Part shown: positions 25,125 to 33,931 of the stretch, in pieces
Position numbering within the stretch: position 1 is the first letter of the stretch
Layout: every line of letters starts with the position of its first letter
Origin: Fibrobacter sp.
GTDB taxonomy: Bacteria; Fibrobacterota; Fibrobacteria; Fibrobacterales; Fibrobacteraceae
DNA length: 64,000 nt
Direction of reading: 5' to 3'
NCBI RefSeq assembly: GCF_017545445.1
Contig: NZ_JAFWOM010000140.1
Span: 1 to 64,000, forward strand
Position numbers and translations under genes: made by a program
Notes under the pieces: model-generated
What the model saw: the letters and a program-made list of their open reading frames with translations, nothing else
The model's database searches: none
Told to the model about the DNA's origin: nothing

Positions 25125-25708
25125 CTCTCGCTTTGCTCTTGAATCAATTTGCATTCCGTATCCGCAATTGCCTTGTAAAACCGTTTTCTTTTTGATTGCA
25201 AAATTAAACCCGCTATGACCATGAAAATGGCACATGGAAAAAGAATCGGAAAAGCCACAAGACAACATAGGATTAAGAAGGAGAGCGGAATGCACAGGAT
25301 GATAGATGCTGTGTTGTCGCTAGCAACGTAAAAAAGAAAATTGTAGCAGTAAATCGTGCTGAATGATGAAAGGAATATGGCGATAGATACTCCAAGCAAG
25401 ATTGCAAAAGCGGCATCTCCGTAGCCGTTGTCCGCCGGTTCGCAGGCGAATGGAATGAGCAATAGTAATGGGATGGACAAAAATGCGATGGTGGCAATCT
25501 TGAATCCCAACGCGGCTTTTTTGGATTTAATCCACAATTCCTTGTTTTGCGGCTTTTCGAGTTTTAGCCTCTCGTTTTTTGTCAGGTGCCGCACAATGAA
25601 TATATTGAATGCGATTATGATTCCGAGAAATAAAATGAACGGGCTACAGAAACATAAAAAAGTCAGAAAGTCTATGAAATGAATATAAAAAGTTGAAAAA
25701 TTTTCCAT
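25121..25708 (-). CDS. Four-TM membrane protein, small paralogous family (member C)
   Basis: A 195-aa membrane protein. After the first segment comes HLTKNERLKLEKPQNKELW, then KKAALGFKIATIAFLSIP, the family mark, then STIYCYNFLF in a later segment. The C-terminus is basic then acidic. AAAGGAATCC lies before the ATG at 25708. It is last in a cluster with D and E, all on the minus strand with gaps of 11 and 14 bp, a likely operon. Confidence 0.77.
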   Translation of the reverse strand: MENFSTFYIHFIDFLTFLCFCSPFILFLGIIIAFNIFIVRHLTKNERLKLEKPQNKELWIKSKKAALGFKIATIAFLSIPLLLLIPFACEPADNGYGDAAFAILLGVSIAIFLSSFSTIYCYNFLFYVASDNTASIILCIPLSFLILCCLVAFPILFPCAIFMVIAGLILQSKRKRFYKAIADTECKLIQEQSES

Positions 25709-25719
25709 TGGATTCCTTT

Positions 25720-26292
25720 TTACTGGTTGCCCTGCTTTGCGTAAAAACGCTTTCTTTTTTTAGATAAAATTTTTGCCATTATGATGATGCAAAAGATGAT
25801 TGTGCAAGGAATAATAATAAGCGAAAGTATGTTATCTATGTTTAGAGCAATTGCATAAAGTACGGAAAATAAAGCATCTATGAGGATTGCTAAGGTTACT
25901 GGAACAAGCAGAATCTGGGTGGCTTTTTCTCTGTTTACGAAAAAGAGAAAATTGTAACAGTATATGCTTGATAACGATGACGCAAATATGATTGTGGAAA
26001 GAGCGAAAATCTCAAAAAAGATGACCGCAGCCCCAAAATCATCATCGTTGACGATCGGTAACAAAAATAAGTAATGAGCGGCTCCAAATAATACTGTGGC
26101 TATCTTGAATCCTAACGCGGCTTTTTTGCATTGAATCCAAAAATTTTTATTCTGAGGAAGCCGAATCTCTTGCCTTTCTTTTTTTGTCATCCGTCGCACG
26201 ATGAAAATGTGAATTGCGATTATGAACAATACCACCGGAAACGTTATCATTGCGAAAAATAAAACGGCACGTAAATCGGAACTTAAATACAT
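25720..26292 (-). CDS. Four-TM membrane protein, small paralogous family (member D)
   Basis: A 190-aa membrane protein closest to member C: RRMTKKERQEIRLPQNKNFW then KKAALGFKIATVLF, and SSIYCYNFLFFV. The cytoplasmic KKER/QN stretch is the best conserved part and is probably the functional face. No enzyme motif is visible. It lies between E and C in the same operon. The Shine-Dalgarno is weak. Confidence 0.77.
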   Translation of the reverse strand: MYLSSDLRAVLFFAMITFPVVLFIIAIHIFIVRRMTKKERQEIRLPQNKNFWIQCKKAALGFKIATVLFGAAHYLFLLPIVNDDDFGAAVIFFEIFALSTIIFASSLSSIYCYNFLFFVNREKATQILLVPVTLAILIDALFSVLYAIALNIDNILSLIIIPCTIIFCIIIMAKILSKKRKRFYAKQGNQ

Positions 26293-26306
26293 AGAAATTC
26301 TTTGAA

Positions 26307-26834
26307 CTAGTCGGTCTGTTTTGCGTTAAACTGTTTTCTTTTAAAATACAAAATTCTTGCCATTACGGCTAAAATAATTACGTATGGAATTATGAGAAAT
26401 ATTCCGAGAAAACCGCCGCCTACTAGAGTCAAAAAGATTCCTGTCAAGAAAATGTGAATGAATGGAATGAGTAGAATGTAAAAGACTTTCGTGTTGTCGA
26501 CTGTGCTGAAAAGGTAATTGTAGCTAGGAATGCAACAAAGTGATGGAATGAGTATTTCTATAGATAAAAAAATGAAGAATACAAGAAGGTCGTCTGCGCT
26601 AGAGTGTGTTGGTTTATCGAATAGAAATGGGAAGAGCAATAGCAGGGGGAGGCAGACGGATGTGATTGTGGTAATCTTGAACCCTTTGGCAGTTTTTTGA
26701 AATTGAACAAGTAAATTCTGATTTTGCTCTAACTTGGATGCATGTCTTTCTTTTTTTGTTATGAACCATGCAAGCCCGAATGTAATGATGAACATTATAA
26801 AACCGAGCAATAAGGCAATGATTATAAATTCCAT
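26307..26834 (-). CDS. Four-TM membrane protein, small paralogous family (member E)
   Basis: A 175-aa membrane protein, first in the E-D-C cluster, with a strong GGAGGAG before the ATG. The family mark here is WFITKKERHASKLEQNQN followed by KTAKGFKITT, and CCIPSYNYLF later. It is divergent from the exported flavodoxin gene at 26897. Function unknown. Confidence 0.77.
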   Translation of the reverse strand: MEFIIIALLLGFIMFIITFGLAWFITKKERHASKLEQNQNLLVQFQKTAKGFKITTITSVCLPLLLLFPFLFDKPTHSSADDLLVFFIFLSIEILIPSLCCIPSYNYLFSTVDNTKVFYILLIPFIHIFLTGIFLTLVGGGFLGIFLIIPYVIILAVMARILYFKRKQFNAKQTD

Positions 26835-26896
26835 GGAACTCCTCCTTTTAAAAAATAAATATCTTTTTCATTGAAAAGTTTAACTTGGAGGTCTTT

Positions 26897-27793
26897 ATGT
26901 CCCATTCCTTGAAATTTACTCTTGCAGTGTCGACGGTATTTGCCGCATCGGCGATGTTCTCTGCTTGCAACAAGCAGGAAGCTGCACTTTCGAAGTCGCT
27001 GTCTGAAGGTGGAGCCGAAGTTGCTGCGCAAACGTCCAAGTCTGTGGTCGTTTATTTCTCGCAGACGGGTGCGACCAAAAAATTAGCACAAGTTATCAAG
27101 GAAGCCCGCCATGCCGATGATTTTGAACTCCTGCTGGTGAAGCCTTTCCCCTCGACTTATGACAGCACGATTGCCGAAGTCCGTGCCGAACGCGAAAGCA
27201 AACAGTGGCCCGCTCTCGTGAATGCAAAACTCAACGTTGACAAGTACGATACCGTGTTCCTTGGCTATCCGATTATGTTCGGGACGTTCACTCCGCCGAT
27301 TTACACGTTCCTCGAAGCGAACGATTTGAGCGGTAAAGTCGTTGTGCCGTTCTGCACATACGGCAGCGGCGGTCGCAAGGCGAGCTCGGAAGAACTCAAG
27401 ACGCTTGAACCGAACGCCAACGTGACGCTCGCTTATGGGATTTCTAACAAGCGAATCAACGCCGAAGGCGGTGTCGAAACGGCTAAGGCCGAAGTCGCTG
27501 CGTTCTTCGGAAATCTCGAAACGGGAGCGACCGAAGAAATGCTGATGGGCGGTTTTTCGGAACAGCGTCCGCTCACGGCTGAAGATTCTGCTGCATTTGC
27601 CGAAGGCACGAAGGATTATGCTTACTTAGGCTTGAAGCCGCTCAGCGTATCTTCGCAAGTGGTGGCTGGCATGAACTACCTCTTTGTCTGCGAAATGAAC
27701 GCTTTTGGCGGTCCTACGGTGCAGACGAACGTTAAAATTTTCAAGCCGCTCCCGGGACGTGGCGAAGCCCAGCTCATCGGTGTGGAAAAGTAA
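26897..27793 (+). CDS. Exported lipoprotein flavodoxin with extra C-terminal domain
   Basis: A 298-aa protein with a lipoprotein signal (AMFSAC, Cys26), then a flavodoxin fold. VVVYFSQTGATKKLA is the FMN phosphate loop, YDTVFLGYPIMFGTFTPP the first isoalloxazine loop and FCTYGSGGRKASSEEL the second. A C-terminal domain of about 90 aa (from TEEMLMGGFSEQRPL) resembles the small cystatin-like modules found in secreted proteins. Electron carriers of this kind are usually cytoplasmic; a membrane-anchored one outside would serve an extracytoplasmic redox chain. The start at 26897 has GGAGG upstream. Confidence 0.85.
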   Translation: MSHSLKFTLAVSTVFAASAMFSACNKQEAALSKSLSEGGAEVAAQTSKSVVVYFSQTGATKKLAQVIKEARHADDFELLLVKPFPSTYDSTIAEVRAERESKQWPALVNAKLNVDKYDTVFLGYPIMFGTFTPPIYTFLEANDLSGKVVVPFCTYGSGGRKASSEELKTLEPNANVTLAYGISNKRINAEGGVETAKAEVAAFFGNLETGATEEMLMGGFSEQRPLTAEDSAAFAEGTKDYAYLGLKPLSVSSQVVAGMNYLFVCEMNAFGGPTVQTNVKIFKPLPGRGEAQLIGVEK

Positions 27794-27803
27794 AGTCGAA
27801 AAT

Positions 27804-27857
27804 AGATGGCGGTCATGGCGGACTAAGGTCACTGAGCTTGCCGAAGTGCCGCCATCT
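27804..27857. repeat. Long-loop dispersed palindrome
   Basis: Outer arms AGATGGCGG and CCGCCATCT enclose the dispersed core CTAAGGTCACTGAGCTTGCC. It lies 11 bp after the flavodoxin stop and may terminate it. Confidence 0.65.
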
Positions 27858-27901
27858 GTCCGCACTGACTCTGCCATTAATTGAGCTACCTTCATGAATT
27901 T

Positions 27902-27929
27902 GTCATGCCCGACTTGGTCGGGCATCTCC
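27902..27929. repeat. Short-loop dispersed palindrome
   Basis: GTCATGCCCGA, loop CTTGG, TCGGGCATCTCC. It has the same outer design as 45954-46002 but without the inserted core. It lies just before the FISUMP gene. Confidence 0.7.
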
Positions 27930-27944
27930 CTTAAAAACTTGAAT

Positions 27945-28532
27945 ATGAATTATCTATCATCAGCTCTTGTAATAGCACTTGTCGCTTCCAGCACATCTCT
28001 TGCCGCTCCCAAAGCAAACAAGCAAGAACTTAAAGACTCTCGCGATAAGCAAAAATACCGCACCGTCAAAATAGCTGACCGCACTTGGATGGCGGACAAC
28101 TTAAATTACAATGTGCCCGGCAGCACCTGCTATAGGGAAGATGAAGATAATTGCATGGTTTATGGGCGGCTCTATACGTGGGAGGCGGCAAAGGTCGCTT
28201 GCCCTGATGGATTCCATTTGCCGACAAACGAAGAATTTGAAAGCTTGTGGAAAGCTGCTGGCGGAGATTTCAATGCAGGCTACCTCATCAAAGCTAGTTA
28301 CGGCTGGTCTGGCGAGACGAATGGAAACGATTCGCTCAAGTTCAGTGCAATGCCCGCAGGCAATATGTTCGACGACGAAACATACGGCAACGAAAACAAG
28401 TTCGCGTTTTTCTGGAGTGCCGATGTCGAAGGCGATAAAGCCTCCGTGTGGTACTTGTCGTCAAAGTCAATGGGCTTCAGTTATATGATGAAACCGAAAA
28501 AGTTCGGATTCTCTGTAAGGTGCGTTCAATAA
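27945..28532 (+). CDS. FISUMP-domain secreted protein
   Basis: A 195-aa protein with a signal peptide (to SLAA) and one Fibrobacter major paralogous domain. Landmarks are YRTVKIADRTWMADNLNYN, GRLYTWEAAKVACPDGFHLP, NKFAFFWSADVE and the end KKFGFSVRCVQ. The role of the family is unknown; the domain is abundant in Fibrobacter surface proteins. The ATG at 27945 is chosen because an earlier in-frame start would translate the palindrome at 27902-27929. No clear Shine-Dalgarno. Confidence 0.88.
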   Translation: MNYLSSALVIALVASSTSLAAPKANKQELKDSRDKQKYRTVKIADRTWMADNLNYNVPGSTCYREDEDNCMVYGRLYTWEAAKVACPDGFHLPTNEEFESLWKAAGGDFNAGYLIKASYGWSGETNGNDSLKFSAMPAGNMFDDETYGNENKFAFFWSADVEGDKASVWYLSSKSMGFSYMMKPKKFGFSVRCVQ

Positions 28533-28559
28533 AATTTTGAACAAACTAATTCTATCGAA

Positions 28560-29777
28560 CTAGAATGCCTGGTATATCTTGAATATCGCGAGAATTTTTC
28601 CGATGATGGCGGGAAATCCAGGACAAAGGAAACAGAGGATGACGCGTGTCACGCGGTTCTTCCACCAGTGCCGGACTTGCCAAATGTCATCGGAGAGCGT
28701 TTCCATTTCAGACACGCGAGGCGGCCTCACATAGGCTTGCGTGAGTGCAGTGAAAAACCCGACTCCGATTAGCGGAGTGAGGCCTGTGAACGGAGCCATG
28801 ACCAGCGCTACAAGTATGGTCAGCGGATGGCCGCCAGCGATGATCGCTCCAAGCATGGCGCCCCCGCCAGTGTACATTGCCCACTGCAGACTGAGTTGGC
28901 CGGCTTTTTCGATTCCTGCAACATAACCAATTAGAACAATGCTTGCGATAATGGCGAGCGTGATAGTCCAACCGAGAATAGTCCAAAGCGATGTGCCCTT
29001 TGGAATAATGGAAATAGACTCCTCGCTTGGCAGTTCCTTGTCGTCTTCGATAATGCTTGCGATGCCGCGCATGTGACCAGCTCCGACTACAGCGACGACC
29101 TTGTTTCCTTGTGCGTTCTTGATCTTGCTGGCGAGGAATTGGTCTCGTTCGTCAATCAGCACTTGTTTCACTTCGGGGAAACTCTTGCCGAATTCCTGCA
29201 TCATGGAGTTGAGAGCGTCCTTCTCCTTGATCTTCTGGAGTTCTTCTTCGTTGATTTCGGTTTTGTCAAAAATACTTGTGAACAACCCGCCGAGCAAGTT
29301 AAACTTGCGGTACCACGGAGTGCATGCCCATGTGCGGCGTAGCGTAATCTTGATGTCGCGGTCGGCGAGCACCAGAGGAATGTTTTTGCTGTTGGCGATA
29401 TCGACCGCTTCCTTGAGTTCGGCCCCAGGTTTTACTCCGGTCTGTGCTCCCATGCGTTTTTGGTACGAACCGAGCACGAGGTTCGCGATAAGGGTCGCCA
29501 GTTGTTTTTTCTTGATAACTTCTTTCAGGTCTGTATTTTTCCAGCGGTCTGGGTCTTGGATAGACTTGTAACGTCCTTCGTCGAGTTCAACGCAGACGGT
29601 ATCCGGTGATTCGTTTTCGATGGTCTCGTGGACGAGGTCCTTGGAAATTTGCGAAATGTGTGCGGTCCCCACGAGGATGATTTCTCTATTGTCCTTGGTG
29701 TGGATGCGATAGACGTCGGACTTTTCTCCCGGCATGGGTTCCGCGTTTTCAACAGACTGAGTATTAGATTCGTTCAT
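28560..29777 (-). CDS. TraB/PrgY-family membrane protein
   Basis: A 405-aa protein with an N-terminal cytoplasmic TraB domain: REIILVGTAHISQIS with the GTxH motif, VELDEGRYK, and VVAVVGAGHMRGI with the GxGH motif. Several C-terminal membrane segments and a basic tail follow. The conserved His/Glu residues suggest a Tiki-like metalloprotease fold; in Enterococcus PrgY limits pheromone activity. The start at 29777 (MNESNTQSV) is preferred. TACATTAC lies 9 bp before it and no Shine-Dalgarno is present, another leaderless candidate. It appears to be a single gene. Confidence 0.85.
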   Translation of the reverse strand: MNESNTQSVENAEPMPGEKSDVYRIHTKDNREIILVGTAHISQISKDLVHETIENESPDTVCVELDEGRYKSIQDPDRWKNTDLKEVIKKKQLATLIANLVLGSYQKRMGAQTGVKPGAELKEAVDIANSKNIPLVLADRDIKITLRRTWACTPWYRKFNLLGGLFTSIFDKTEINEEELQKIKEKDALNSMMQEFGKSFPEVKQVLIDERDQFLASKIKNAQGNKVVAVVGAGHMRGIASIIEDDKELPSEESISIIPKGTSLWTILGWTITLAIIASIVLIGYVAGIEKAGQLSLQWAMYTGGGAMLGAIIAGGHPLTILVALVMAPFTGLTPLIGVGFFTALTQAYVRPPRVSEMETLSDDIWQVRHWWKNRVTRVILCFLCPGFPAIIGKILAIFKIYQAF

Positions 29778-29926
29778 ACAGTGGTGGTAATGTAGAAAAT
29801 GAGAGGGAATTTTTTCCACTATCGTTTGATTTGGGTTCTTTTTATGCAAAAAAAGTAATAACTTAAATAAAATGTATGTTTTAAATTGTTTATATTTCTA
29901 ATGAAATTTTTTTAGGAGGAGTTCTC

Positions 29927-30535
29927 ATGAAAAAACTTTTTGCTCTTTTATCCGTAGTAAGTATATTCCTTTGGGGTTGCGCGGGTAACGCTCCGAAGGG
30001 GAACGAAGAAGTTTACAGCTTGGATGAAACGCTGGTGTCGTTTACCTCTAGCGTCCAGAGTTCTCGTTGGCAAGAAGCTTTGGGCTATGTGACTCCGAGT
30101 GAAGCCATGGCTATCGGTACGTCGGACGGCTATGAGTTCTTGCCGGAATACCAGACGGCTGCAAATCGTCTCCCGCTCTCTACGCTCCGCAGGTCGTCGA
30201 ATCTCTCGCTGGACTCCGAGGGGCGTCTCGTGGGCATCAAGGCTGTGATGGATGAATCCAACGAACGTTACAGGGTTTCTGAAGAACAGGCTCAGGTGGG
30301 CAGGAACTTGAAGCAGATGGAAGAAGACCGCATCAAGCGCCGTCTTGAAGAAGGGCAGAAGATTCTCATGGAAGAAGAAGCTAACGCTAATCAGGAACCG
30401 CAGGTTGAAGTTCTCACGAACCGCCTCACGGACGACGAAAAGCGCAAGTACGGCAGCACCGGTGAACTCCTTGCCCCGGAAGCTACTCGTGATAATGGCT
30501 CGGTCGAGTCTTACAATGGTGCTTACGGTAAGTAA
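29927..30535 (+). CDS. Lipoprotein with coiled-coil segment, function unknown
   Basis: A 202-aa lipoprotein (lipobox LWGCAG). A helical domain (EETLVSF-like start, SRWQEALGYVTPSEAMAIG) is followed by a charged coiled coil (about 120-150, QVGRNLKQMEEDRIKRRLEE) and a flexible end. AGGAGG precedes the ATG. Not recognised. A terminator at 30573-30605 follows. Confidence 0.75.
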   Translation: MKKLFALLSVVSIFLWGCAGNAPKGNEEVYSLDETLVSFTSSVQSSRWQEALGYVTPSEAMAIGTSDGYEFLPEYQTAANRLPLSTLRRSSNLSLDSEGRLVGIKAVMDESNERYRVSEEQAQVGRNLKQMEEDRIKRRLEEGQKILMEEEANANQEPQVEVLTNRLTDDEKRKYGSTGELLAPEATRDNGSVESYNGAYGK

Positions 30536-30572
30536 TCCTGTTGGCTTTTGTTAATTTATTTTTGTAGATTGT

Positions 30573-30605
30573 AATCCCCGGCTCTGGCTTGGGGATTATT
30601 TTTTT
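30573..30605 (+). terminator. Terminator of the 29927 lipoprotein gene
   Basis: AATCCCC (30573-30579) pairs with GGGGATT (30591-30597), followed by ATTTTTTT. The T-run runs straight into TAGGAG, the Shine-Dalgarno of the next gene, so any read-through transcript could be translated immediately. Confidence 0.85.
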
Positions 30606-30615
30606 AGGAGTGACT

Positions 30616-31113
30616 ATGAAGCGTTTTTGTGCTTTGCCTTTGTTGCTGATTGCTTTTGCCTTAGTGGCTTGCGGGCCGGATTTGAGTGTTGGTCCAGACG
30701 ATGGCGGGTACGGTGGTTCAGGCGGTGGCGGATACGGTGGTGGTTCTGGTGGCGGAGTCAGCCGTTCTTTCTATAACCGATTCTATTACTACTATGGTGA
30801 AGATTGCCGCTACGATGCTTTTGGGCAGTCGTATAATTGCGGATTTCCTTATATCTTGTCTCCTTCGTTGAGTGTCGATGTACGGATTACTTACGATGGT
30901 TTTGCAACGTTCTGTATCGATGACGAATGCTCGTATTACGACCCTGATGAATATTTTGAGCGATTTGATGGCGGTGACCGCTTTTATGAATTCCCGGGAG
31001 ACGATGAAAGGTATATAGTCTATACCGACGGTCTCGAATTTATCTATATAGATACCTACGAAGGCTACGCCAACTATTATTATTACGATCGCCCCACTGA
31101 TTATTATTACTAG
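30616..31113 (+). CDS. Small Gly/Tyr/Asp-rich lipoprotein
   Basis: A 165-aa lipoprotein (lipobox LVACGP). After a Gly-rich linker (GGSGGGGYGGGSGGG) comes a very Tyr- and Asp-rich domain: RFYYYYGEDC, FIYIDTYEGYANYYYYDR, ending DYYY. Four Cys could form two disulphides. I recognise no family. TAGGAG precedes the ATG at 30616. The acidic, aromatic surface could bind carbohydrate or cations, but this is only a guess from composition. Confidence 0.72.
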   Translation: MKRFCALPLLLIAFALVACGPDLSVGPDDGGYGGSGGGGYGGGSGGGVSRSFYNRFYYYYGEDCRYDAFGQSYNCGFPYILSPSLSVDVRITYDGFATFCIDDECSYYDPDEYFERFDGGDRFYEFPGDDERYIVYTDGLEFIYIDTYEGYANYYYYDRPTDYYY

Positions 31114-31160
31114 TCATTAGTCGTTAGTTATTGGTCAATGGTCATTAGTCGATAGTTGAA
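31114..31160. repeat. Heptad spacer (TAGTCAT type)
   Basis: This block is made of 7-bp words such as TAGTCAT, TAGTCGT, TGGTCAA and TGGTCAT. Related blocks are at 32057-32098, 35297-35339, 43672-43714 and 44165-44260. Confidence 0.8.
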
Positions 31161-31290
31161 AAAGCCTTATTTTTGACTTCATTCTCTCGTCTTTGTACTT
31201 TCGCTTCGCTCAAGTACCAAATGCTAGCCTCAACCATGCCCAAGCAAGCTTGGTCGCGGTATTCGGCTTTACGCATTTGTCGTCTTTTTC

Positions 31291-31298
31291 TATATTTG
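31291..31298 (+). promoter_or_regulatory. -10 box of cmk
   Basis: TATATTTG in TTTTTCTATATTTG lies 9 bp before the cmk ATG, so transcription would begin at or near the start codon. Confidence 0.5.
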
Positions 31299-31307
31299 CT
31301 CGCACTC

Positions 31308-31976
31308 ATGAGTAATTCGGAAAATTTTGTTATCGCCCTTGATGGGGGCTCTGGCACAGGCAAGAGTACCACCGCAAAGCTTATTGCAAAGAAATTGGGC
31401 ATTACCTACCTCGACACAGGTGCGATGTACCGCGCCGTGACGCTCGCCGCCCTCGATGCCGGTCTCGCTGCTGAAGAAGGCCCGGCTATGGACGAATTGC
31501 TCTCTAACCTCACACTCGGGTTCGACTCCGAAAACCACGTGCTTATCAACGGCGTTTCCCGTGAAAGCGAAATCCGTGGCATGCGCGTATCGAGCAACGT
31601 GAGCATCTACTGTGCCCTCCCGTCGGTCCGTGCCGCAATGACCAAGCAGCAGCGCGAAATCGGCAAGAAGCAGAGCTGCATTTTGGATGGCCGCGACATC
31701 GGAACTGTCGTATTCCCCGATGCGAAGTACAAGTTTTTCATGGTGACGGACGTGAAGGTCCGCGCTGAACGCCGCTACAAGGAACTCCTTGAAAAAGGCG
31801 AAAAAGTTACCCTCGAAGAAGTCCTCAACAACTTGGTCGAACGCGACCGCTTGGACTCCTCTCGTGCGACCGCCCCGTTAAAGAAGGCGGACGATGCTAT
31901 TGAAATTGACACTACACACATCTCAATCGAACAACAGGTTCAAAAGATTCTCGACTACGTAGGTGTAGTGGCGTAG
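31308..31976 (+). CDS. cmk: Cytidylate kinase
   Basis: A 222-aa enzyme that phosphorylates CMP and dCMP. The P-loop is GGSGTGKSTT (residues 13-22), followed by LDTGAMYRA and DGRDIGTVVFPDA, all diagnostic, with SSRATAPLKKADDAIEID near the end. The start at 31308 is chosen because the upstream frame has no protein-like sequence and TATATTTG sits just before. It is followed by rpsA, the same order as in many bacteria. Confidence 0.96.
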   Translation: MSNSENFVIALDGGSGTGKSTTAKLIAKKLGITYLDTGAMYRAVTLAALDAGLAAEEGPAMDELLSNLTLGFDSENHVLINGVSRESEIRGMRVSSNVSIYCALPSVRAAMTKQQREIGKKQSCILDGRDIGTVVFPDAKYKFFMVTDVKVRAERRYKELLEKGEKVTLEEVLNNLVERDRLDSSRATAPLKKADDAIEIDTTHISIEQQVQKILDYVGVVA

Positions 31977-32056
31977 CCCTGAGTCTTTTAACCACAACAA
32001 TCAACAGGAGTATGTATTTAATCTGATTAGCTTCCTTAGTCTAGAGTTGGTTTTCA

Positions 32057-32098
32057 CTAACCACCAACCACTAACCACTAACCACTAACCACTAAATA
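32057..32098. repeat. Heptad spacer (ACCACTA type) before rpsA
   Basis: Six tandem or near-tandem copies of a 7-bp ACCACTA/ACCAACC word lie between cmk and rpsA. No protein or RNA seen. Confidence 0.85.
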
Positions 32099-32125
32099 TC
32101 TTCTCCTGCAAAAGAAACAAACAAT

Positions 32126-33895
32126 ATGTCTCAAAATCTCAAATTCGGAACTCGAGAAGATCTCGAAGAAATTCTCGCCGCTCAGGGTGAATGCTCCCCG
32201 GACTTCCGCAAGGCCAACGCTGACGTCTATGCCGGCATGGGCTGCCTCGAACAGGGCAAGCTCGTCACGGGCAAGATCAGCCAGGTGAACGAACAGGAAG
32301 TTCTCGTCGACGTGAACTACAAGTCCGAAGGCGTTATTGATCGCGCCGAATTCAAGGATACTGATTCTCTCGAACTCGGTTCCGAAATCGAAGTGTTCGT
32401 CGAAAAGCTCGAAGACGAAGACGGTCGCCTCATCCTCTCCAAGCAGAAGGCTGACTTCGTTCGCGTGTGGGATCGCATCCACGCTGCATTCGAAAACAAC
32501 GAAGTCGTACGCGGCACTCTCACGAAGCGCATCAAGGGCGGCGTTGTCGTCGATCTCTTTGGTATCGATGCCTTCCTCCCGGGCTCTCAGATCGACCTCC
32601 GTCAGATTCCGGACATCAACGCTCTTATCGGTCAGGACTTCGACCTCAAGGTTATCAAGGTCAACAAGGCTCGTCGCAACATCGTCGTTTCTCGCCGTGT
32701 TGTTCTCGAAGAAGAACGCAACAAGCAGCGTGGCGACGTTCTCGAAACTCTCGAGAAGAACCAGGTCCGCAAGGGTATCGTCAAGAACATCACCGACTTC
32801 GGTGCATTCATCGACCTTGGCGGCGTAGATGGCCTCCTCCACATCACCGACATGAGCTACAAGCGCATCAACCACCCGTCCGAAATGCTCCAGCTCGGCC
32901 AGGAAGTCGAAGTCATGGTTCTCGACTTCAACGACAAGAAGGAACGCATCTCTCTCGGCATGAAGCAGCTTAAGCCGCATCCGTGGAAGGATATCGCCGA
33001 ACGTTATCCGGAAGGCGCTATTGTTAAGGGTAAGGTTGTTTCCATCACGGATTACGGTGCATTCGTTGAACTCGACAGCGGTGTTGAAGGTCTCATCCAC
33101 GTTTCTGAAATGTCCTGGACCCAGCACGTCAAGCACCCGTCCAAAATCCTCACCGTCGGTCAGGAAGTTGAAGCTGTCGTTCTCAAGGTTGAAGAAGATG
33201 CAGAACGTATCTCTCTCGGCATGAAGCAGCTCGAATCTGATCCGTGGGATTCTATCGAAACCGAACTTCCGCCGGGCGCACGCGTCGTCGGTGAAATCCG
33301 CAACATCGCTTCCTTCGGCGCATTCGTCGAAATCAAGGAAGGTGTTGATGGCCTCATCCACGTCTCTGACATGTCCTGGACCAAGAAGATCACCCACCCG
33401 AACGAAATGGTCAAGAAGGGTGACAAGGTTGAATGCGTCGTTCTCGCCGTCGATAAGGAAAAGCGCCGCATTTCTCTCTCCATGAAGCACCTCACCGAAG
33501 ACCCGTGGGATTCTATTGATTCCACCTACCCGGTTGACTCTGAAGTCAAGGGCAAGATCGTTCGCATGCTCGACCGCGGCGTCGTGGTTGAACTCGCTGA
33601 CGGTATCGAAGGCTTCATCCCGGTCTCCAAGCTCACCGCTGAATACATCAAGGTTCCGGCCGATGCATTCAAGGTTGGCGACGAAGTTCCGGCTGTCGTG
33701 ACCGAAATCGATCAGAACAACCGCAAGATCTACCTCTCCGTTGTTGACTACTTCAAGAACCGTGAATCCGCTGAACTCAAGGCTTGGATGGACTCCCACA
33801 AGCCGGGCGAAAACGGCACCACGATTGGCGAAGCTGTTGCTCCGAAGAAGAAGGCTTCCAAGAAGAAGGCTGAAAAGTCTGAAGAAGAAGCTTAA
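32126..33895 (+). CDS. rpsA: 30S ribosomal protein S1
   Basis: A 589-aa protein with six S1 RNA-binding repeats. Later repeats show the pattern GAFVEL(D), EGLIHVSEMSW and ERISLGMKQL three times, the first two being more divergent as usual. It ends in a Lys-rich tail (KKKASKKKAEKSEEEA). S1 brings structured or SD-poor mRNAs to the ribosome, which matters here because many genes lack a Shine-Dalgarno. As in other bacteria the rpsA leader has no clear Shine-Dalgarno. Confidence 0.97.
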   Translation: MSQNLKFGTREDLEEILAAQGECSPDFRKANADVYAGMGCLEQGKLVTGKISQVNEQEVLVDVNYKSEGVIDRAEFKDTDSLELGSEIEVFVEKLEDEDGRLILSKQKADFVRVWDRIHAAFENNEVVRGTLTKRIKGGVVVDLFGIDAFLPGSQIDLRQIPDINALIGQDFDLKVIKVNKARRNIVVSRRVVLEEERNKQRGDVLETLEKNQVRKGIVKNITDFGAFIDLGGVDGLLHITDMSYKRINHPSEMLQLGQEVEVMVLDFNDKKERISLGMKQLKPHPWKDIAERYPEGAIVKGKVVSITDYGAFVELDSGVEGLIHVSEMSWTQHVKHPSKILTVGQEVEAVVLKVEEDAERISLGMKQLESDPWDSIETELPPGARVVGEIRNIASFGAFVEIKEGVDGLIHVSDMSWTKKITHPNEMVKKGDKVECVVLAVDKEKRRISLSMKHLTEDPWDSIDSTYPVDSEVKGKIVRMLDRGVVVELADGIEGFIPVSKLTAEYIKVPADAFKVGDEVPAVVTEIDQNNRKIYLSVVDYFKNRESAELKAWMDSHKPGENGTTIGEAVAPKKKASKKKAEKSEEEA

Positions 33896-33931
33896 TTTAG
33901 TTGGAAACTGGCAGTAGAAAGTAGATAGAAC

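Noticed and set aside
32078-33799. A 573-codon open frame antisense to rpsA
   Set aside because: It mirrors rpsA codon usage, has no ribosome binding site and gives an acidic Phe/Val/Asp-rich product typical of antisense shadows.
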